From Cephalopachus bancanus (taxonomy: Eukaryota > Chordata > Mammalia > Primates > Tarsiidae): a DNA stretch of 64,000 nt. A model generated the notes under the pieces. That model was not told the origin of the DNA. It made no database searches and saw only the letters and a program-made list of their open reading frames with translations. How positions within the stretch are numbered: the first letter of the stretch is position 1; each line of letters opens with the position of its first letter. Positions 1 to 14,840 of this stretch are shown here, piece after piece. The DNA lies in assembly GCA_027257055.1 (NCBI GenBank), contig JAPVLO010000073.1:2728001-2792000 (forward strand), in the 5' to 3' direction. A program made the position numbers and the translations under genes.

Positions 1-119
1 AAAAAAAATCGAGCATTGCTTGCATTTCTCAAACTTATTGAACAAGATGCCTTTTGTTTGCCAGTCTATGATGGCAAACCATTTAGTGGTCTATGGAATT
101 AATGTTTGATAAACACCTT

Positions 120-470
120 TGGGAAAATATTGCTGCACAGCCCACACTTTTTAGCTAGCCCTACAGTGATACTCACACCCTGCCTCCCTTCCTCACCAAC
201 CCAACGTCTGTCACTCTCTCTGCCAATGTCCCTTCCCTATCGTCAGTCAGAACTGCTACTCCCCCTGATGCCACCCTGTACTCATGTCTTGTTACTGCAC
301 AATGTCTCTGTCTGCTCGACTATCGTGAGATGATATCTGGAATGCCCTTTGCTATTCCATTTCCCATCCTTCTCCCCTTGCGTCAATAATACTTTGTTAA
401 AGACCCACTTCAAAGTTTGCCTTCCTCCACTCTCCTCCCTTTGGGTGCACCTCTGTTGAGGATTTACCAC
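120..470 (+). repeat. L2 3'-region fragment
   Basis: Pyrimidine-rich sequence with the L2-like order: TGCCCTTTGCTATTCC, then AAAGACCCACTTCAAAGTTTGCC and CTCTCCTCCCTTTGGGT. Diverged; recognised by pattern only. Confidence 0.5.
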
Positions 471-485
471 ACTGAATAGGATTGT

Positions 486-815
486 CTTAGTCCGTGGGGG
501 CTGCCATAACAAAATGCCCACAAACTGGGTCGGTCACAAACAACGGAAATTTATTTCTCACAATTCTGGAAGCTGGAAAGTCTATGATCAGCACTCTGGC
601 AGATTCACTGCCTGGTGGGGCTGTTTCTTATGGACAGCCGTCTTCTCACTCTAAGTTCACATGACAGAAGGGATGCAGGGTCTTTCTTTGTAAGGGCACT
701 AATCCTGTCCATGAGGGCTTCTCCCATGACCTAATCACTTTCCAAAGGTTCATTTCCAATACCATCACCTTGGGGGTGAAGATTTCAGCATATGAATTTG
801 GTGGGGGGAGAGACA
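486..815 (-). repeat. MLT1-type LTR (ERVL-MaLR), reverse
   Basis: Reads TTAGTCCGTGGGGGCTGCCATAAC, then ATTTATTTCTCACAATTCTGGAAGCTGGAAAGTC, then GGGCACTAATCC and CATGACCTAATCACTTTCCAAAGG, the MLT1/MST LTR pattern in reverse. Near full length and moderately diverged. Confidence 0.8.
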
Positions 816-907
816 GACAGTCATTCAACCATATTCATGATAATTACTTGTTTGTATATCTGCCTCTATCCCTATCTAGTAAGCATCTTGAGCTCATGAG
901 CTTTTTC

Positions 908-1910
<1,003 letters not shown>

Positions 1911-2045
1911 CTTTTTTTTTTTTTTCTGTAGAGATGAGGTCTCATCAAGTTGCACGGGCTGGTCTCTAACCCGTGGACTCAAGCAATCCACTCGCCTCTG
2001 CCTCCCAAAGTGCTGGGATTACAGACTGAGCCGCCGAGCCTGGCC
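1911..2045 (-). repeat. Alu left monomer only
   Basis: T-run followed by TGTAGAGATGAGGTCTCATC and ending GATTACAGACTGAGCCGCCGAGCCTGGCC. Only the 5' half of an Alu is present, with no right monomer. Confidence 0.8.
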
Positions 2046-2189
2046 CTACTACAACTTTTATAAACCCACCTGATATGGTAAAATTCTCTATAATTCTTTA
2101 CATTCTTGCAATTAAAGATGTGCTCTGGCAGATATCTATATTTGTTCAACTGCATTGACAAAATCCTCAACCTATGACACCTGTGTACA

Positions 2190-2430
2190 AGGGGGACCAC
2201 AAAAACCCAGAATGTATTTAGAAAAAATTGTGTATTTATTCTCACATGTTTAAACTTCAGTCACCCTCAGGTGTTCTCCGTTTGATGAAATACACCTTTC
2301 AAGATGCTTTTTCCACTGCTCAAAACAGTTTTTGAACTCATCAGTTTTGATGCCTTTTGGTGATTCTGCTGTTTTTGTTTCACCTCTTCCACATCAGCCA
2401 GGCATTCCCCCTTGAGGACTATCTTCCTGT
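2190..2430 (-). mobile_element. mariner-like transposon relic, 3' part
   Basis: On the minus strand the sequence resembles the C-terminal end of a mariner transposase gene: a degraded GTGGAAGAGGTGAAAC block, then ATGAGTTCAAAAACTGTTTTGAGCAGTGG, then the AT-rich 3' tail and a terminal end AAGGGGGACCACAAAAACCC read on plus near 2,190. The copy at 13,725-14,115 shares the same blocks in the same order. No frame is open. Confidence 0.6.
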
Positions 2431-2459
2431 CTTCATCATAAAATGGGCAAGCACGTTAA

Positions 2460-4478
<2,019 letters not shown>

Positions 4479-4479
4479 G

Positions 4480-4690
4480 GCCTGATCACCAGGGTTTGAA
4501 TTCCAGGTCTTCTGCTTCCTGGCTTGATGGTTTGAGCCAAATTGTATAATTATAATAATTTCACTGTCCTCAGCTATTTTATGTGTAAAATGATGTCATA
4601 ATACCTCACAGGGTTGTTGTAAAGATTAAGAGAGTGTATACATATAAAGTAGTTTTAATAGTGACTAGAGCAACTGTCTGGAAGAATGTT
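4480..4690 (+). repeat. MIR
   Basis: Contains the MIR-like order GGGTTTGAATTCCAGGTC, then TAAAATGATGTCATAATACC and ACAGGGTTGTTGTAAAGATTA. Confidence 0.65.
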
Positions 4691-4838
4691 AAAGCAATTT
4701 TAAGAAGGAGAAAGCAGCTAAGAGTAAAATTAATTTTTAAAAATTCAGCCAAATTTGCTCTCACATGATAACATTTTCCCCAATGCGCATGAGAGAGAGA
4801 AAGAGAGAATAACAATCAAGAAGTCATTCTCGTGCTCT

Positions 4839-5293
4839 TATGGCAGAAAGGGAGCTGATAGCAGTTAAAAGTATTCCCTTTGAGAGATCAATGGCAAACT
4901 CCAAAAACCTGCCAGACAGGTTTTTGCTTGGGAAAGCAAAATAGTGGAGAAGGGTTTACTTGGAAATGCAAAAGAGTGACCCATTCACAAACTTATCCAA
5001 ATCCCCTCTTTTTGAAGTTGATGGTTTACAGCCCTGCTTGCCGTGTATTTCCTAGAGACCATTTGTTCTTTGAAAGATCTGATTTTGCTGAGTACAACCT
5101 TATAAATTCCAAAGAAAATGTGTAATCGCTCAACCTGACCCCCCCTTACCTGAACTGGGGTATAAGACCCCTCTCCTCCCTTCCCAGGGTTCTCGGCCTG
5201 GGAGCATTAGCCTGCCGAGTCCACTGGCATAAATAAAATTGCCACTTCCTATAATAAGCCTCGGTGTCATGGCTTCTCTGTCTTCCCACTACA
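4839..5293 (+). repeat. Provirus 5' LTR
   Basis: About 455 bp, starting TATGGCAGAAAGG (TG start mutated to TA) and ending CCCACTACA. A TATA-like TATAAG sits at 5,161-5,166 and AATAAA at 5,232-5,237, marking U3/R/U5. It has about 13 nt (near 5,000) absent from the 3' LTR. Confidence 0.92.
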
Positions 5294-5296
5294 TTC

Positions 5297-5314
5297 TGGT
5301 GCACTGGCCAGGAA
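5297..5314 (+). other. Retroviral primer-binding site, tRNA-Gly-like
   Basis: TGGTGCACTGGCCAGGAA begins three bases after the LTR. It is complementary to the 3' end of tRNA-Gly(GCC) with two mismatches, as judged from the known tRNA sequence. Confidence 0.7.
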
Positions 5315-7696
5315 AGGAGAATTTGGAGACGGTGTGTTCCACCTCCTTTGTCATTAGGGTGCGACCTCCAGGGGAAGGGCATCTTGCCTGGTGCACAACG
5401 GACCTTTTGATCCGTAGGAGGGAGGCCCCTCCTGGTGCACTGATGCTCGGACCATGAAAGCACAACAGGGACCCAAGAGGCAAGGAACTGGCATGAGGAT
5501 GACCACCTGATGAGAAGGACAGAAAGACCCCCCCAGTGGAAAGGGTGGGAACAAGGGCCTTTGCATAGACCTGCCAGCAGGTGGCAGAAGGGGAGCTTGA
5601 TCACCTCCCAGAGTCTGCGAGTAGTCTCCAGCCTGAAGAAAAGGATTGAAAGGCAGTGAAGGAAACACTGCTTCGAGGCAAAACCATGGACTCCTAGGAA
5701 TTGGGTGGAGGGATGGAGAATGTTTTGCGTGACTGCGTGTGAATGAGACGGATGGTGGGAGGGTTCTGCATAAAGTTAGTCTGTGTTGGGGGTGTACCAA
5801 CCTGCCAATTGCTTAGAGGTGTCTGAGATATCTTCATGAGGAGTATGGCTAGAGGAGGACAAAACAGATGTTTCCCATACCCCTCATTCTCTTATTTGTG
5901 TGTGTCTGTCATTTTGAATCTGCTAAAAAGCTGGTTGAGTTATTATGCTATGTTTATAGCATAATGACATATCGTATTTTAAAAACTTGATTAGTGCATG
6001 TTTCTTTATGTCATTTTATGTTTCCCTCCCTTTATTTGTGTGGTGTTTCTCCCAACCCATTGTCACTGCTAAAATTCCTGCCTTTTGCTGTTAAAAACGT
6101 GGGAAAATTGCCTGATGGGTATGTGAAGTGCCACTGGTTATCTTGAATTCTTTCCCGGTACCACACCCTCTCCCTTCCTTAGCCTGTGTTCTCCTTTATG
6201 AATTCTGAAGGAGTTCATTCTAATCCACCTGTAAAGAAACATATGCTACTTATATGCTACTTAGCCTTTTGCTAACTCAGTGCAAGTTAATGCTAGCCTT
6301 GGAGAAAATAATTTCGTAATCTTTCCTGGCAACTAAGGGACTGAATAGACTGTTCTTGTTTTCAAATGCTAAAAGCCAGGTTAGTTGAAAGTAAGTGTGT
6401 TTCTAAAGGTTTAGGCCTTACCTAAGATTGTAATCAACTGTTTGTCCCTGTAAAACTGTTGGGAAGTCTCTTAAAGTCATGTAATGTATGCTAAGTCCCT
6501 ACTTTAAATTGTAATGCTAGATAACACTACTGCTTGCTTTTGGGGCTATGCCTGACTAGCACACCTCTTACAAGACTGGTAAAGCTTTGAATGCTGAATA
6601 CTTTGCAGGACTTAATAAGGCATGGGAACTGACCATTCCCACCTGATTAAGTCACCTTGTAAGTTCACCTAAGAGACAGGTCAAGTACTAGGCACATTCT
6701 GTGGAGCATAGAGTGAGACCTAATCACTCATATTAAATTGTCCACGTCTTACAACTAAACCTACTGTTTAGTAATTCATAGGAATTTTTTTTTACAATTT
6801 TGCTTATTCATAATTAGGAATAAATAGGAACAGATCATTTTACATCCACATGGCCTGTTCGCTCTAAAAAGGTTTTGTTCCAGGCCATTTTGTAGGCATC
6901 ATTGGAAATTCATGGAGCAAACAAAAAAGGGGGAGGGGCTTCAAGGAGGGCTGAGAACACTCAGCTTGGAAGAAGCCATCAGGGTTCCAGGGATTCCTGG
7001 CATTGCTGTTTATGACTTTATTTAGTTATTTGTTTGTTTTAAAATTCTCCTTTGAAGAATACATTGCAAATGTTCAAAACAAATTCTGGGTTTTCAAGAG
7101 AAGTAACCAAGGAAATGTGTAATAATCTGTACCCTCAGACACCCCAATGTGACATATTTTAAATAATTAAAGCAAATTAAAATTTCATGGTTTAAATTTA
7201 AAAAATAATAAGTGCATTATTAAAATCAAATTTGAACTCACTACAAGTTAGCAGATAATAAGATTTGGAAAGAAGCAAAACTATCTGGCAATTAAATTCA
7301 CTTTGTAGACCAAAAAGAAAAAAAAAAGGTCAAAAGTTCTGTATGCAGAGGCATTTAAAAAATTTATTTCACTAATTTGCAAACGAGATTATATCCTATA
7401 GAATATTAAATGCCCAACTCCAGAGGCTTGACTCAGGACTATGAATACCAAACTCCCAATTTTAGAAAGCTTCTGAAGTTCTTAGAAACTGAGACATTAA
7501 GAAAAAAAAAAAAAAAAAAAGGAGAAGGACTCCAGAATGGACACCAACCAGAGGAAAGGTAAACAAACCTATTGGCAGTTACCAGTAATGGCAAAACTCC
7601 AGCCACCCAAGAAAGGCCTGATAAGGATAAACCTGCTAAGGGGATGGTATCAGCTGCTATGAATGTGGTCAGTCTGGTCACTTAAAGCACGGTTGT
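5315..7696 (+). pseudogene. Provirus leader and gag remnant with CCHC zinc knuckle
   Basis: Most of the gag region has no long frame. Near its end, 7,655-7,696 reads CYECGQSGHLKHGC, an exact C-x2-C-x4-H-x4-C nucleocapsid zinc knuckle that binds viral RNA in functional relatives. A single knuckle is usual for gammaretrovirus-like gag. It follows a basic, Gln/Lys/Pro-rich stretch typical of nucleocapsid. Stops in all frames upstream show the gene is dead. Confidence 0.7.
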
Positions 7697-9300
7697 TCTT
7701 GATGGCCTAAGCCCCCAGGACCTTGTCCAACATCTGAACTAAAAAGCCACTGAAAGAGATGGTGTTGCCTCTCTTGAAGGGGGGAGGGGAACAACTAGCT
7801 CAGTGATAGTGGTCGTTGATTGAAGGGGGAGGGACACGGCCCAGCCCAGTACTCTGTTTGCCATCACCCCAGAGAATACTTGGGTCTGTATGAATATGGC
7901 TGGAGTCCAAATTAATTTCTTAATTACTATTGAGGCCAAGTTTTTAGCCCTTGTGCTCATACTGAACCTCTTTCTCCAGATACCTGTTCTCTAATGAGAG
8001 TTAAAGGTGTTCCAAAAGTTAAATGTTTCACCTAACAGTTACTAAAAGGTGAATTCAAATTATGACTGTAAAAGATTATCTATAAAAAGATAGAAAAGAA
8101 AGCAAAAAGCAAAGGAAAAATATAAAAAGGTTGTGGTGTACAAATAAGGTTTTAGTAAGAAAACAAAAAAAGAGGAATATAAAAGATATTTTTTTATCTA
8201 AAAAGAAATCTTATATGGTAAATTTCTGTCCTATAATAAAGTAGATAGTTACCTGAGAATTTTTTTTAAAAGGGGGTAAAGAACAAAAATAAAATAGTAT
8301 AAGCATGCTAAAAATGGTATAAGAAAAGTTTATGAAAAAATACATATACAAAATAAATTCTATAAACAATCTAGTCATAATAAAGTCTTTTCTGGATGCA
8401 AGTCTCCAAACATTTTTGGATTTCTCTTCAAATTTTTTATAAAATTTACTTGAGTGCCTAGTTCAAATTATAGTCTAAAACAATCTGTCAGGCTACCATT
8501 ATAGTCCAGAAATACATTAAAAACTCCAAAGGCTGGTACTTGTAATAAAGCCACAGAAATTAAAGTTTATCATTTAAGTTAGGCTAATAACTTCAGGTCT
8601 TGTAGCTTTTGTACAAAAGGTAATCAGCCACTACCTATAATTGTCAAAATGTAGCCCTGACTTTATTTCTTTTATTGAGCCAGAATCTAGTAATTTCATG
8701 CCCGCATAATGGTCATGCAAGAATTCCAGTCAGTGCCTGCAAACAGTGCCACTGCTGAAACAAATCTGGACGCCTCAAGTCAGGCAGGGAGAGATTTTTG
8801 AACTCTGGCTAGGCAGGACTGTGCCCATTATCAGCTCTGAAGAAATTACAGAAAATGGACCTTCACCCCTCAGCACCCCAAATAATTATGGGATCGAAAA
8901 ATCTCTAAAGAATAAATAATTGAGGCAGGGTGGCTAGCACAGGTTAGACATAAATAAATTTCCTATAGGTAGGTGTCAGAAGGCTTTCAAACGCTTCAAT
9001 TGCAGGCCGAGTGGCAACCTATCCCACCCCTTGGCAAATCCAAAGAAAACTCCATTAGATGTAGGACTAGGATGGTACAATCTTTCAATTTGCAGTTTAG
9101 CATAATAATCACTGGAAATCCTTTGGAGACACAAGTAAACTAAACATAGGTATTTGGTATTGCATTGCTCAGGATCCAAGTCAGTCCCTGAGATGGAATT
9201 CATTAAACCATTGAAATTGTTTAACAATAGGTCTTTTTCCTATACCTCTGAAGGAAAGGGGGCCACAAACATAAATGCTCATAAGAAAATGTGTTGTTCA
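7697..9300 (+). pseudogene. Decayed pro/pol region of the provirus
   Basis: Placed by position between the gag knuckle and env. I see no clear reverse transcriptase or integrase motif. The stretch at 7,895-7,960 may be a ruined protease active-site region, but this is only suggestive. 8,040-8,400 is very A-rich. A whole pol needs about 3.3 kb, so part has probably been lost. Confidence 0.4.
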
Positions 9301-10400
9301 TTTGGGACAAGTGTAATCCCTAAGCTTTTCCTAGGACTTCTAGATCATGGAAACCCAAATATCCCAGGGGAGTTTCTGAAAAAAGAAAGGAAGGGCCCAA
9401 TCAACAATTTAAAAAAAAAAAGCCCTAAGGGTGCCCTGTTTTTAAATCTATCGGAATGGGGTAAATACCTAACTTCCTAGCATGACGAACCTCTATGGAG
9501 CCTCAAAGCGGTGGACAAGAGTCTCCTAAAAAACCCAAAAAAAAAAAAGCAGGACAATGCCTGTTCCTGGGACCCCAAATATAATAACATTTCATAGCGC
9601 TCTGTTGACCCTAGGAAAATTGCTTAGGGGGCATGGAAAACCCAATTTATCCCAGGGGAAAGGTGGTCCCCTGTTTATAAGCCCTGGAAAGTCAAGCACC
9701 CTATACAAAACTGTAAGAAAAGAAACAACACCCTAAGGGTGGGCCCTGCTAAAAAATTTAAATTTTTAAAAACCAAACTTCAGTATTGACAGAACCCCCA
9801 AAAGGGGTCAATGGCGGGGGTGGAAGGGAGTCTCTGTTTAAAAAACCCAGAATTCACCTAGAGGTAATGAAGACCCTCACCCAATGGCACCAGACCTGGG
9901 ACTGCATTAAATAAAAACTAAGTTTCTATAGCCATCAAGATTTAACAAACCCGTCAGGGACCCCGATGTCAAATACTTACAGGGCTGGAAAACAGGGCAA
10001 ATTTTCCCAAATTGCTTTTTTTTCTGTGTCTAGGCTTTTTTTTCTTTTTATTTAAACCCGGAGTCCCGCACTCCCGTACCCAGAAAATGGACTAACGGTG
10101 AACCACCTAACCCGTCACCGCAGCCTCAATGCTGGGTAATGAAATTTTATTCAAAGCAGTAGGGCCCAACCAAGTAAGGGCCCAATTCAGGGGAAAGCCG
10201 GCCCTTTTCACCAGAAAAAAAAACCGGGGCCTGATTTTTGATTTATTGTAGAAGGGATGAGGGGGCTCTCTGCCCCCAGGGGGGCCCCCGGGTCTCGAAC
10301 CCGCGGGCCTTCAGGCATCCAAAAACTCCCCCCTCAAGCCTCCCCAAAGCCCGGGGCGGGATTACAGGCTGAGCCACCGAGCCCGGCGAGCATTTTCATA
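9300..10400. other. Suspected low-quality sequence inside the provirus
   Basis: Homopolymers look stretched or collapsed (repeated AAAAACCC, GGGGG, CCCCC), words are repeated (TTTATCCCAGGGG, CCCTAAGGGTG), and the Alu at 10,020-10,386 is garbled in a way unlike natural divergence. Treat base-level features here as unreliable. Confidence 0.5.
10020..10386 (-). repeat. Alu, badly corrupted
   Basis: Recognisable pieces remain: TGATTTATTGTAGAAGGGATGAGG, GGGTCTCGAACCCGCGGGC and GGGATTACAGGCTGAGCCACCGAGCCCGGC. The rest is distorted. Confidence 0.65.
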
Positions 10401-10869
10401 CAGAAGGAGAAGTGCTTTGCCGGCTGTTCCCATTGTTTTAAACCAGGTCACCAAGGTTGATGGAAAACCTGGAACAGGCTCTGCTCTAAAACCCTGAGGA
10501 TACTTCGGCCCTGCTTTAACCACACACTGGAGGCTGACTGATTGGCTCAGGGCAGAAGGTTGAAAATTCGGCTTAAGAACTCAGCAGACATTATTGATAA
10601 GCCATTGTTTTGCTTTGTCAACCTTTATCCATGCAAAACTGTTTGTCATTTTAATTGCTGTAAAACTGACTTTATTTGCTATAGAATTAACAGAGTTGTC
10701 CCATTGAACATGTTAGAAAAGGGTCTCACTAGCATTTCCATTCTTTCTTATGATAGGAAGTGTTCTTGTGTTTTTATGTATTTCTGTCTAATTTGAGTGT
10801 TTATCACTTCCCTCACATACCCAGCATGTACGTGTATAGAAACTATCTGGTCAGACGTAAAAGTTTTCC

Positions 10870-11656
10870 ATGGTTATTATCCCAGCCAGAAGTTTGTTCT
10901 GGTGGCCAACAAGGCCTGTTTGGTATTGGGTATCTGCTTATGCAACTAAATCTTCTCAATGTACTAAAGGGTTATTTTGGATATGGGAAAAGGTTGCATA
11001 TGCCCAGCTCCCAGTATTATGGAAAGGTACATGCACCATAGAAATAATCCAGCCAGGACTTTTCCTTCTGCCTAACCCAAAGGGGAATGAACTAGGTATT
11101 CCCCATATGAAAGCCTCAAAACACGAGATGCTCAATCCCTCGACCAAATTCCTAATATAGGAGGGACTCAGGTTTGGGAAGATGATGAATGGCCACCCCA
11201 AAGAATTATAAATACTTATGGCCCAGCTACATGGGCCCAAGATGGGAGTTGGGGATACCACATGCCTATATATATGATCAATCGCATTAGCAGGTTACAA
11301 ACTGTCTTGAAAGTTGTAACTAAACAGCCATGGCTTTTGAGCTTGTTGCTCAGCAACAAGCCCAAATGTGTGCAGCTATTTATCAAAACCGCTTAGCTAT
11401 GAACTACCTGCTAACAGAAGAAGAAGTATGTGGTAAATTTAATAGCTCTGACTGTTGTTTGCAAATAGATAAAAATAGTAAAGTTATAACTAATATAGCC
11501 ACCAATGTTAGAAAGCTTGCCCATGTCCTGGTGCAAAAATGGCAAGGCATAAAAATCAGCCATTGGTTTCAAAACATGTTCTCGGGTCTGGGAGGATTTA
11601 AGTTGATTATTGAATCTGTATTCCTATTGGTAGGATCCTGTCTTATCTTCCTTGTA
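10870..11656 (+). pseudogene. Provirus env remnant (SU C-terminus and TM)
   Basis: A frame open over 10,870-11,157 shows the end of a surface subunit, including WKGTCTIEIIQPGLFLLP. A different frame, 11,330-11,656, holds the transmembrane subunit: a QNRLAMNYLL segment at the edge of the region equivalent to the immunosuppressive domain, a C-x7-CC disulfide motif (CGKFNSSDCC), then a hydrophobic anchor ending in a stop. Between them lie a stop at 11,158-11,160 and frame changes, so no full envelope protein is encoded. The C-x6/7-CC type of TM fits gamma-type envelopes. Confidence 0.8.
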
Positions 11657-11785
11657 TAGCCCAAATAATTATGAACACCATTTCTAAGTTTATGAAAACA
11701 GTTGTTGAACGAAAAACTGTGGCCCACATAATGTTAATGCACCAAATTAAGGATGATGCTCTTAACCCATGAAGGGTCAAGCATC

Positions 11786-11796
11786 AAAAGGGGGAA
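11786..11796 (+). other. Polypurine tract of provirus
   Basis: AAAAGGGGGAA lies directly before the 3' LTR, where the plus-strand primer forms. Confidence 0.75.
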
Positions 11797-12239
11797 TGTG
11801 GCAGAAAGGGAGCTGATAGCAGTTAAAAGTATTCCCTTTGAGAGATCAGTTGGCAAGCTCCGAAAACCTGCCAGACAGGTTTTTACTTGGGAAAGCCAAA
11901 TAGTGGAGAATGGTTTTCTTGGAAATGCAAAAGAGTGACCCATTCACAAACTTTTTGAAGTTGATAGTTTACAACCCTTCTTGCCCGGCATTTCCTGAAG
12001 ACCATTTGTTCTTTGAAAGATCTGATTTTGCTGAGTACAACCTTGTAAATTCCAAAGAAAATGTGTAATTGCTCAACCCGACCCCCCCCCCTTACCTGAA
12101 CTGGGGTATAAGACCCCTCTCCTCCCTTCCTGGGGTGCTCGGTCTGGGAGCGTTAGCCTGCTGAGTCTGCTGGCATAAATAAAATTGCCACTTCCTATAA
12201 TAAGCCTCGGTGTCACGGCCTCTCTATCTTCCCGCTACA
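11797..12239 (+). repeat. Provirus 3' LTR
   Basis: 443 bp from TGTGGCAG to CCGCTACA, with intact TG...CA ends, TATAAG at 12,107-12,112 and AATAAA at 12,178-12,183. Confidence 0.93.
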
Positions 12240-12366
12240 CTCTTACCTCTCCCTTTGGTAAAATCTACAAGTACTCTGAAAAAGGCTCTATGATGATTCT
12301 CCAAAGATCTTTGGGATAAAGATAAGTAATGGAAATTTCTATTTCACTTTATAAGAAGCAAGACTT

Positions 12367-12700
<334 letters not shown>

Positions 12701-12705
12701 GAAGA

Positions 12706-12998
12706 GCTGAGCTCGGTGGCTCAGCCTGTAATCCCGCGCCTTTGGGAGGCTGAGGTGAGTGGATTGCCTGAGCCCGCAGGTTCGAGACCCGCCGGGCAGT
12801 GAGACCTCATCTCTACAATAAATCAAAAAATCAGCCGGGCGTGGTAGCGCATGCCTGTGATTCTGGCTACTTGGAAGGCTGAGGCGGAAGGATCGCCGGA
12901 GCCCAGCAGGTGGAGGCTGTGGTGGCCGGGAGCGGCCATGGCACTCCAGTCTGGGTGACAGAGTGAGACTCCAACTCAAAAAAAAAAAAAAAAAGAAA
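12706..12998 (+). repeat. Alu, strepsirrhine variant
   Basis: Starts GAGCTCGGTGGCTCAGCCTG and carries the CATCTCTACAATAAATCAAAAAATC middle linker. Inserted beside the tail of the preceding Alu; TSD candidate GAAAATGCAAAGAAG appears before and after. Confidence 0.9.
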
Positions 12999-13072
12999 AT
13001 GCAAAGAAGGAGAAGGAGGAGGAAGAGGAGGAAAAGGAGAAGGAGGAGGAGAAGAAAGCAGCAGCAGCAGCA
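12999..13072 (+). repeat. (GGA)n / (GCA)n purine-rich simple repeat
   Basis: GGAGGAGGAAGAGGAGG run followed by a short GCAGCAGCAGCAG run. Apparent Arg/Lys-rich frames across it are artefacts of the repeat. Confidence 0.9.
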
Positions 13073-13079
13073 AGATTCC

Positions 13080-13680
13080 TTCTTAGTCTTCCATGAGGAT
13101 ATTGAATCTTCCCTCTGGGATGAAACCCCTTGGAAGCAATGGCTTCACCTGCTATATTTGTTGCTTTATTCTGGCCATGGGAGTGAGTAGAGGAAAATGT
13201 TTAATAAATATTGAGTGGCGATGAAGGTTCACAGTAGTGCTGTACTGTTACCTTATAGATTTTGCAAAACTGCATGGAATATTTCCTGGCATAGGAAAAT
13301 AATGGACACAGTGCTGTCTGGTGGAAAATGGAGCCAGGTGTGAACAATCAATGCAGAACCACAGATGAAAGTATCCTGTGTGGTTGTGGCCCTGTCCTAT
13401 CCTCTAACTCCTCTCTCTCTACCCTCATTCCATATCCATTAGCAGAAGTTTGTCTGGAAAAAGGAAAAAGAGAGAAAGTGTGTGTGTTGGGCGTGGAGGA
13501 GAGAATATACAGTATGAGGGGGATTCCGCTCCCCCCAAATAGAATTATCTTCTTTGGAGGGCAGACTCCTTGTAGTATAGGTTTCCTCCTCTTTGTAAGT
13601 GTTCTAGGGACCTGTCAGCATCAGTGTACCAGCTAACCTTGTTGTAAGAGGCTGTAAGAGGCTGCATTGAGCTTCTGTGA
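13080..13680. other. Nothing recognised
   Basis: No repeat family, exon or RNA gene identified. Confidence 0.35.
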
Positions 13681-13699
13681 CTTTTTTTTTTTTTTTGGA

Positions 13700-14118
13700 G
13701 ATTCTTTCAATACACTTGCTCATTTCATGATGGGTGATTTACAAGCAAACCTGCCCACACTGCACTGAGTGTTCAGCAATTTTTGACAAAAACAGCATGA
13801 CCCCTGTGTTCCATCCTCCCTATTCACCTGATCTCACCCTGAATAACTTCTTTTGTTTCCCTTGATGAAAAATGTCCTCAAAGGAAAATGTTTGCCTATG
13901 TGGAAGAGGTAAAACAAAAAATGGCAGAAGCAATAAAAAGCATAAAAAATTGATGAGTTCAAAACTGTTTTGAGCAGTGGAAAAGAGTCTTGATAGGTGT
14001 ATGGCATCAGACAGAGAGTACCTTGAAGGTGGCTAAAATTTAAACAAGAATAAATACACAATATTTTATAAATAAATTCTGTGTTTTTTGGGTTCCCCTT
14101 CCCCCATGCCTTTGTCAA
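13700..14118 (+). mobile_element. mariner-like transposase relic
   Basis: Broken frames show mariner transposase C-terminal features: a degraded HxPYSPDL-like segment near 13,815-13,835, then FAYVEEVKQKMAEAIKSIKN, then NCFEQWKR, ending in an AT-rich tail and GGGTTCCCC terminal sequence. Stops and frameshifts are present. The DNA-binding N-terminal half was not found upstream. It is the same family as the relic at 2,190-2,430. Confidence 0.75.
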
Positions 14119-14329
14119 GCAGGGTAACAATACTCTCACTTACTCCCTTACAATTCACTCTTATCAACACTTACATACTTTGAAGGTGTCGTTCCTAAAT
14201 TATATAAGTTGCACTGAAAAGAAATTAATTTATTTTTAAGTTTGACCAAAAACTGTAAGAAATCAGATAAATTACTGATTATGTGGCAGAGAGGGGCTGA
14301 TAACAGTTAAAAGTACTCCCAGGGGAATA

Positions 14330-14775
14330 TTTGACGTAAGCTACAGAAGCTAGAGGGCTTTACTCGAATTAATGTCAGCCAGCTGCTAGAAGTTGCCACT
14401 AAAATGCTCATTAACTGAGATAAGGAGGCTCAACTGCTTAGCTTTGGACTACCTGCTAGTGGAAGAAGGAGGAGTATGTGGTAAATTTAATAGCTCTGTT
14501 GTTTGCAAATAGATGATAATAGTAAAGCTATAACTGATATAGCCACCAATATTAGAAAGCTTGCCCATGTCCTGATGCAAAAATGGCAAGGCATAAAAAT
14601 CGGCAATTGGTTTGAAAACATGTTCTCGGGTCTGGGAGGATTTAATTACATTATTGGATCTGTAGTCCTATTGGTGGGATCCTGTCTTAGCCTCCCTTGC
14701 ATAGCCCCAGTAATTATGAACCCATTTCTAAGTTTGTGGAAACAGTTGTTGAACGAAAAGCTGTGGCCCACATGA
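14330..14775 (+). pseudogene. env TM remnant of second ERV copy
   Basis: Closely matches the first copy's TM region. The equivalent of the C-x7-CC motif is destroyed by a small deletion near 14,495 that shifts the frame. The downstream part (14,503-14,775) keeps a readable heptad region and membrane anchor. Not functional. Confidence 0.8.
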
Positions 14776-14840
14776 TGTTGATGCACCAAATTAAAGATGA
14801 TACTCTTAACCCATGAAGGGTCGAGCATCAAAGGGGGGAA

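Larger units (their letters stand above)
4839..12239 (+). mobile_element. Endogenous gammaretrovirus-like provirus (ERV class I)
   Basis: Two LTRs in the same orientation bracket about 6.5 kb of internal sequence, with matching 4-bp flanks CTCT at 4,835-4,838 and 12,240-12,243. The order is 5' LTR, primer-binding site, decayed gag with a zinc knuckle, very decayed pro/pol, decayed env, purine tract and 3' LTR. LTR size, 4-bp duplication and the env type fit class I elements. By eye the two LTRs differ at roughly 30-35 aligned positions plus one 13-nt indel, so the insertion is old. Stops and frameshifts occur throughout, so no viral protein can be expected to be made whole. Confidence 0.9.

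Noticed and set aside
5146..5800. Minus frames of 148-152 codons over the 5' LTR and leader
   Set aside because: Antisense to the provirus, no recognisable protein, in low-stop GC-rich sequence.
11330..11656. Env TM frame as a possible captured host gene
   Set aside because: It lacks the surface subunit in frame and has an upstream stop and frame changes; nothing suggests preserved function.
12963..13190. Lys/Arg-rich frame of 75 codons
   Set aside because: Produced by the Alu A-tail and the GGA repeat.
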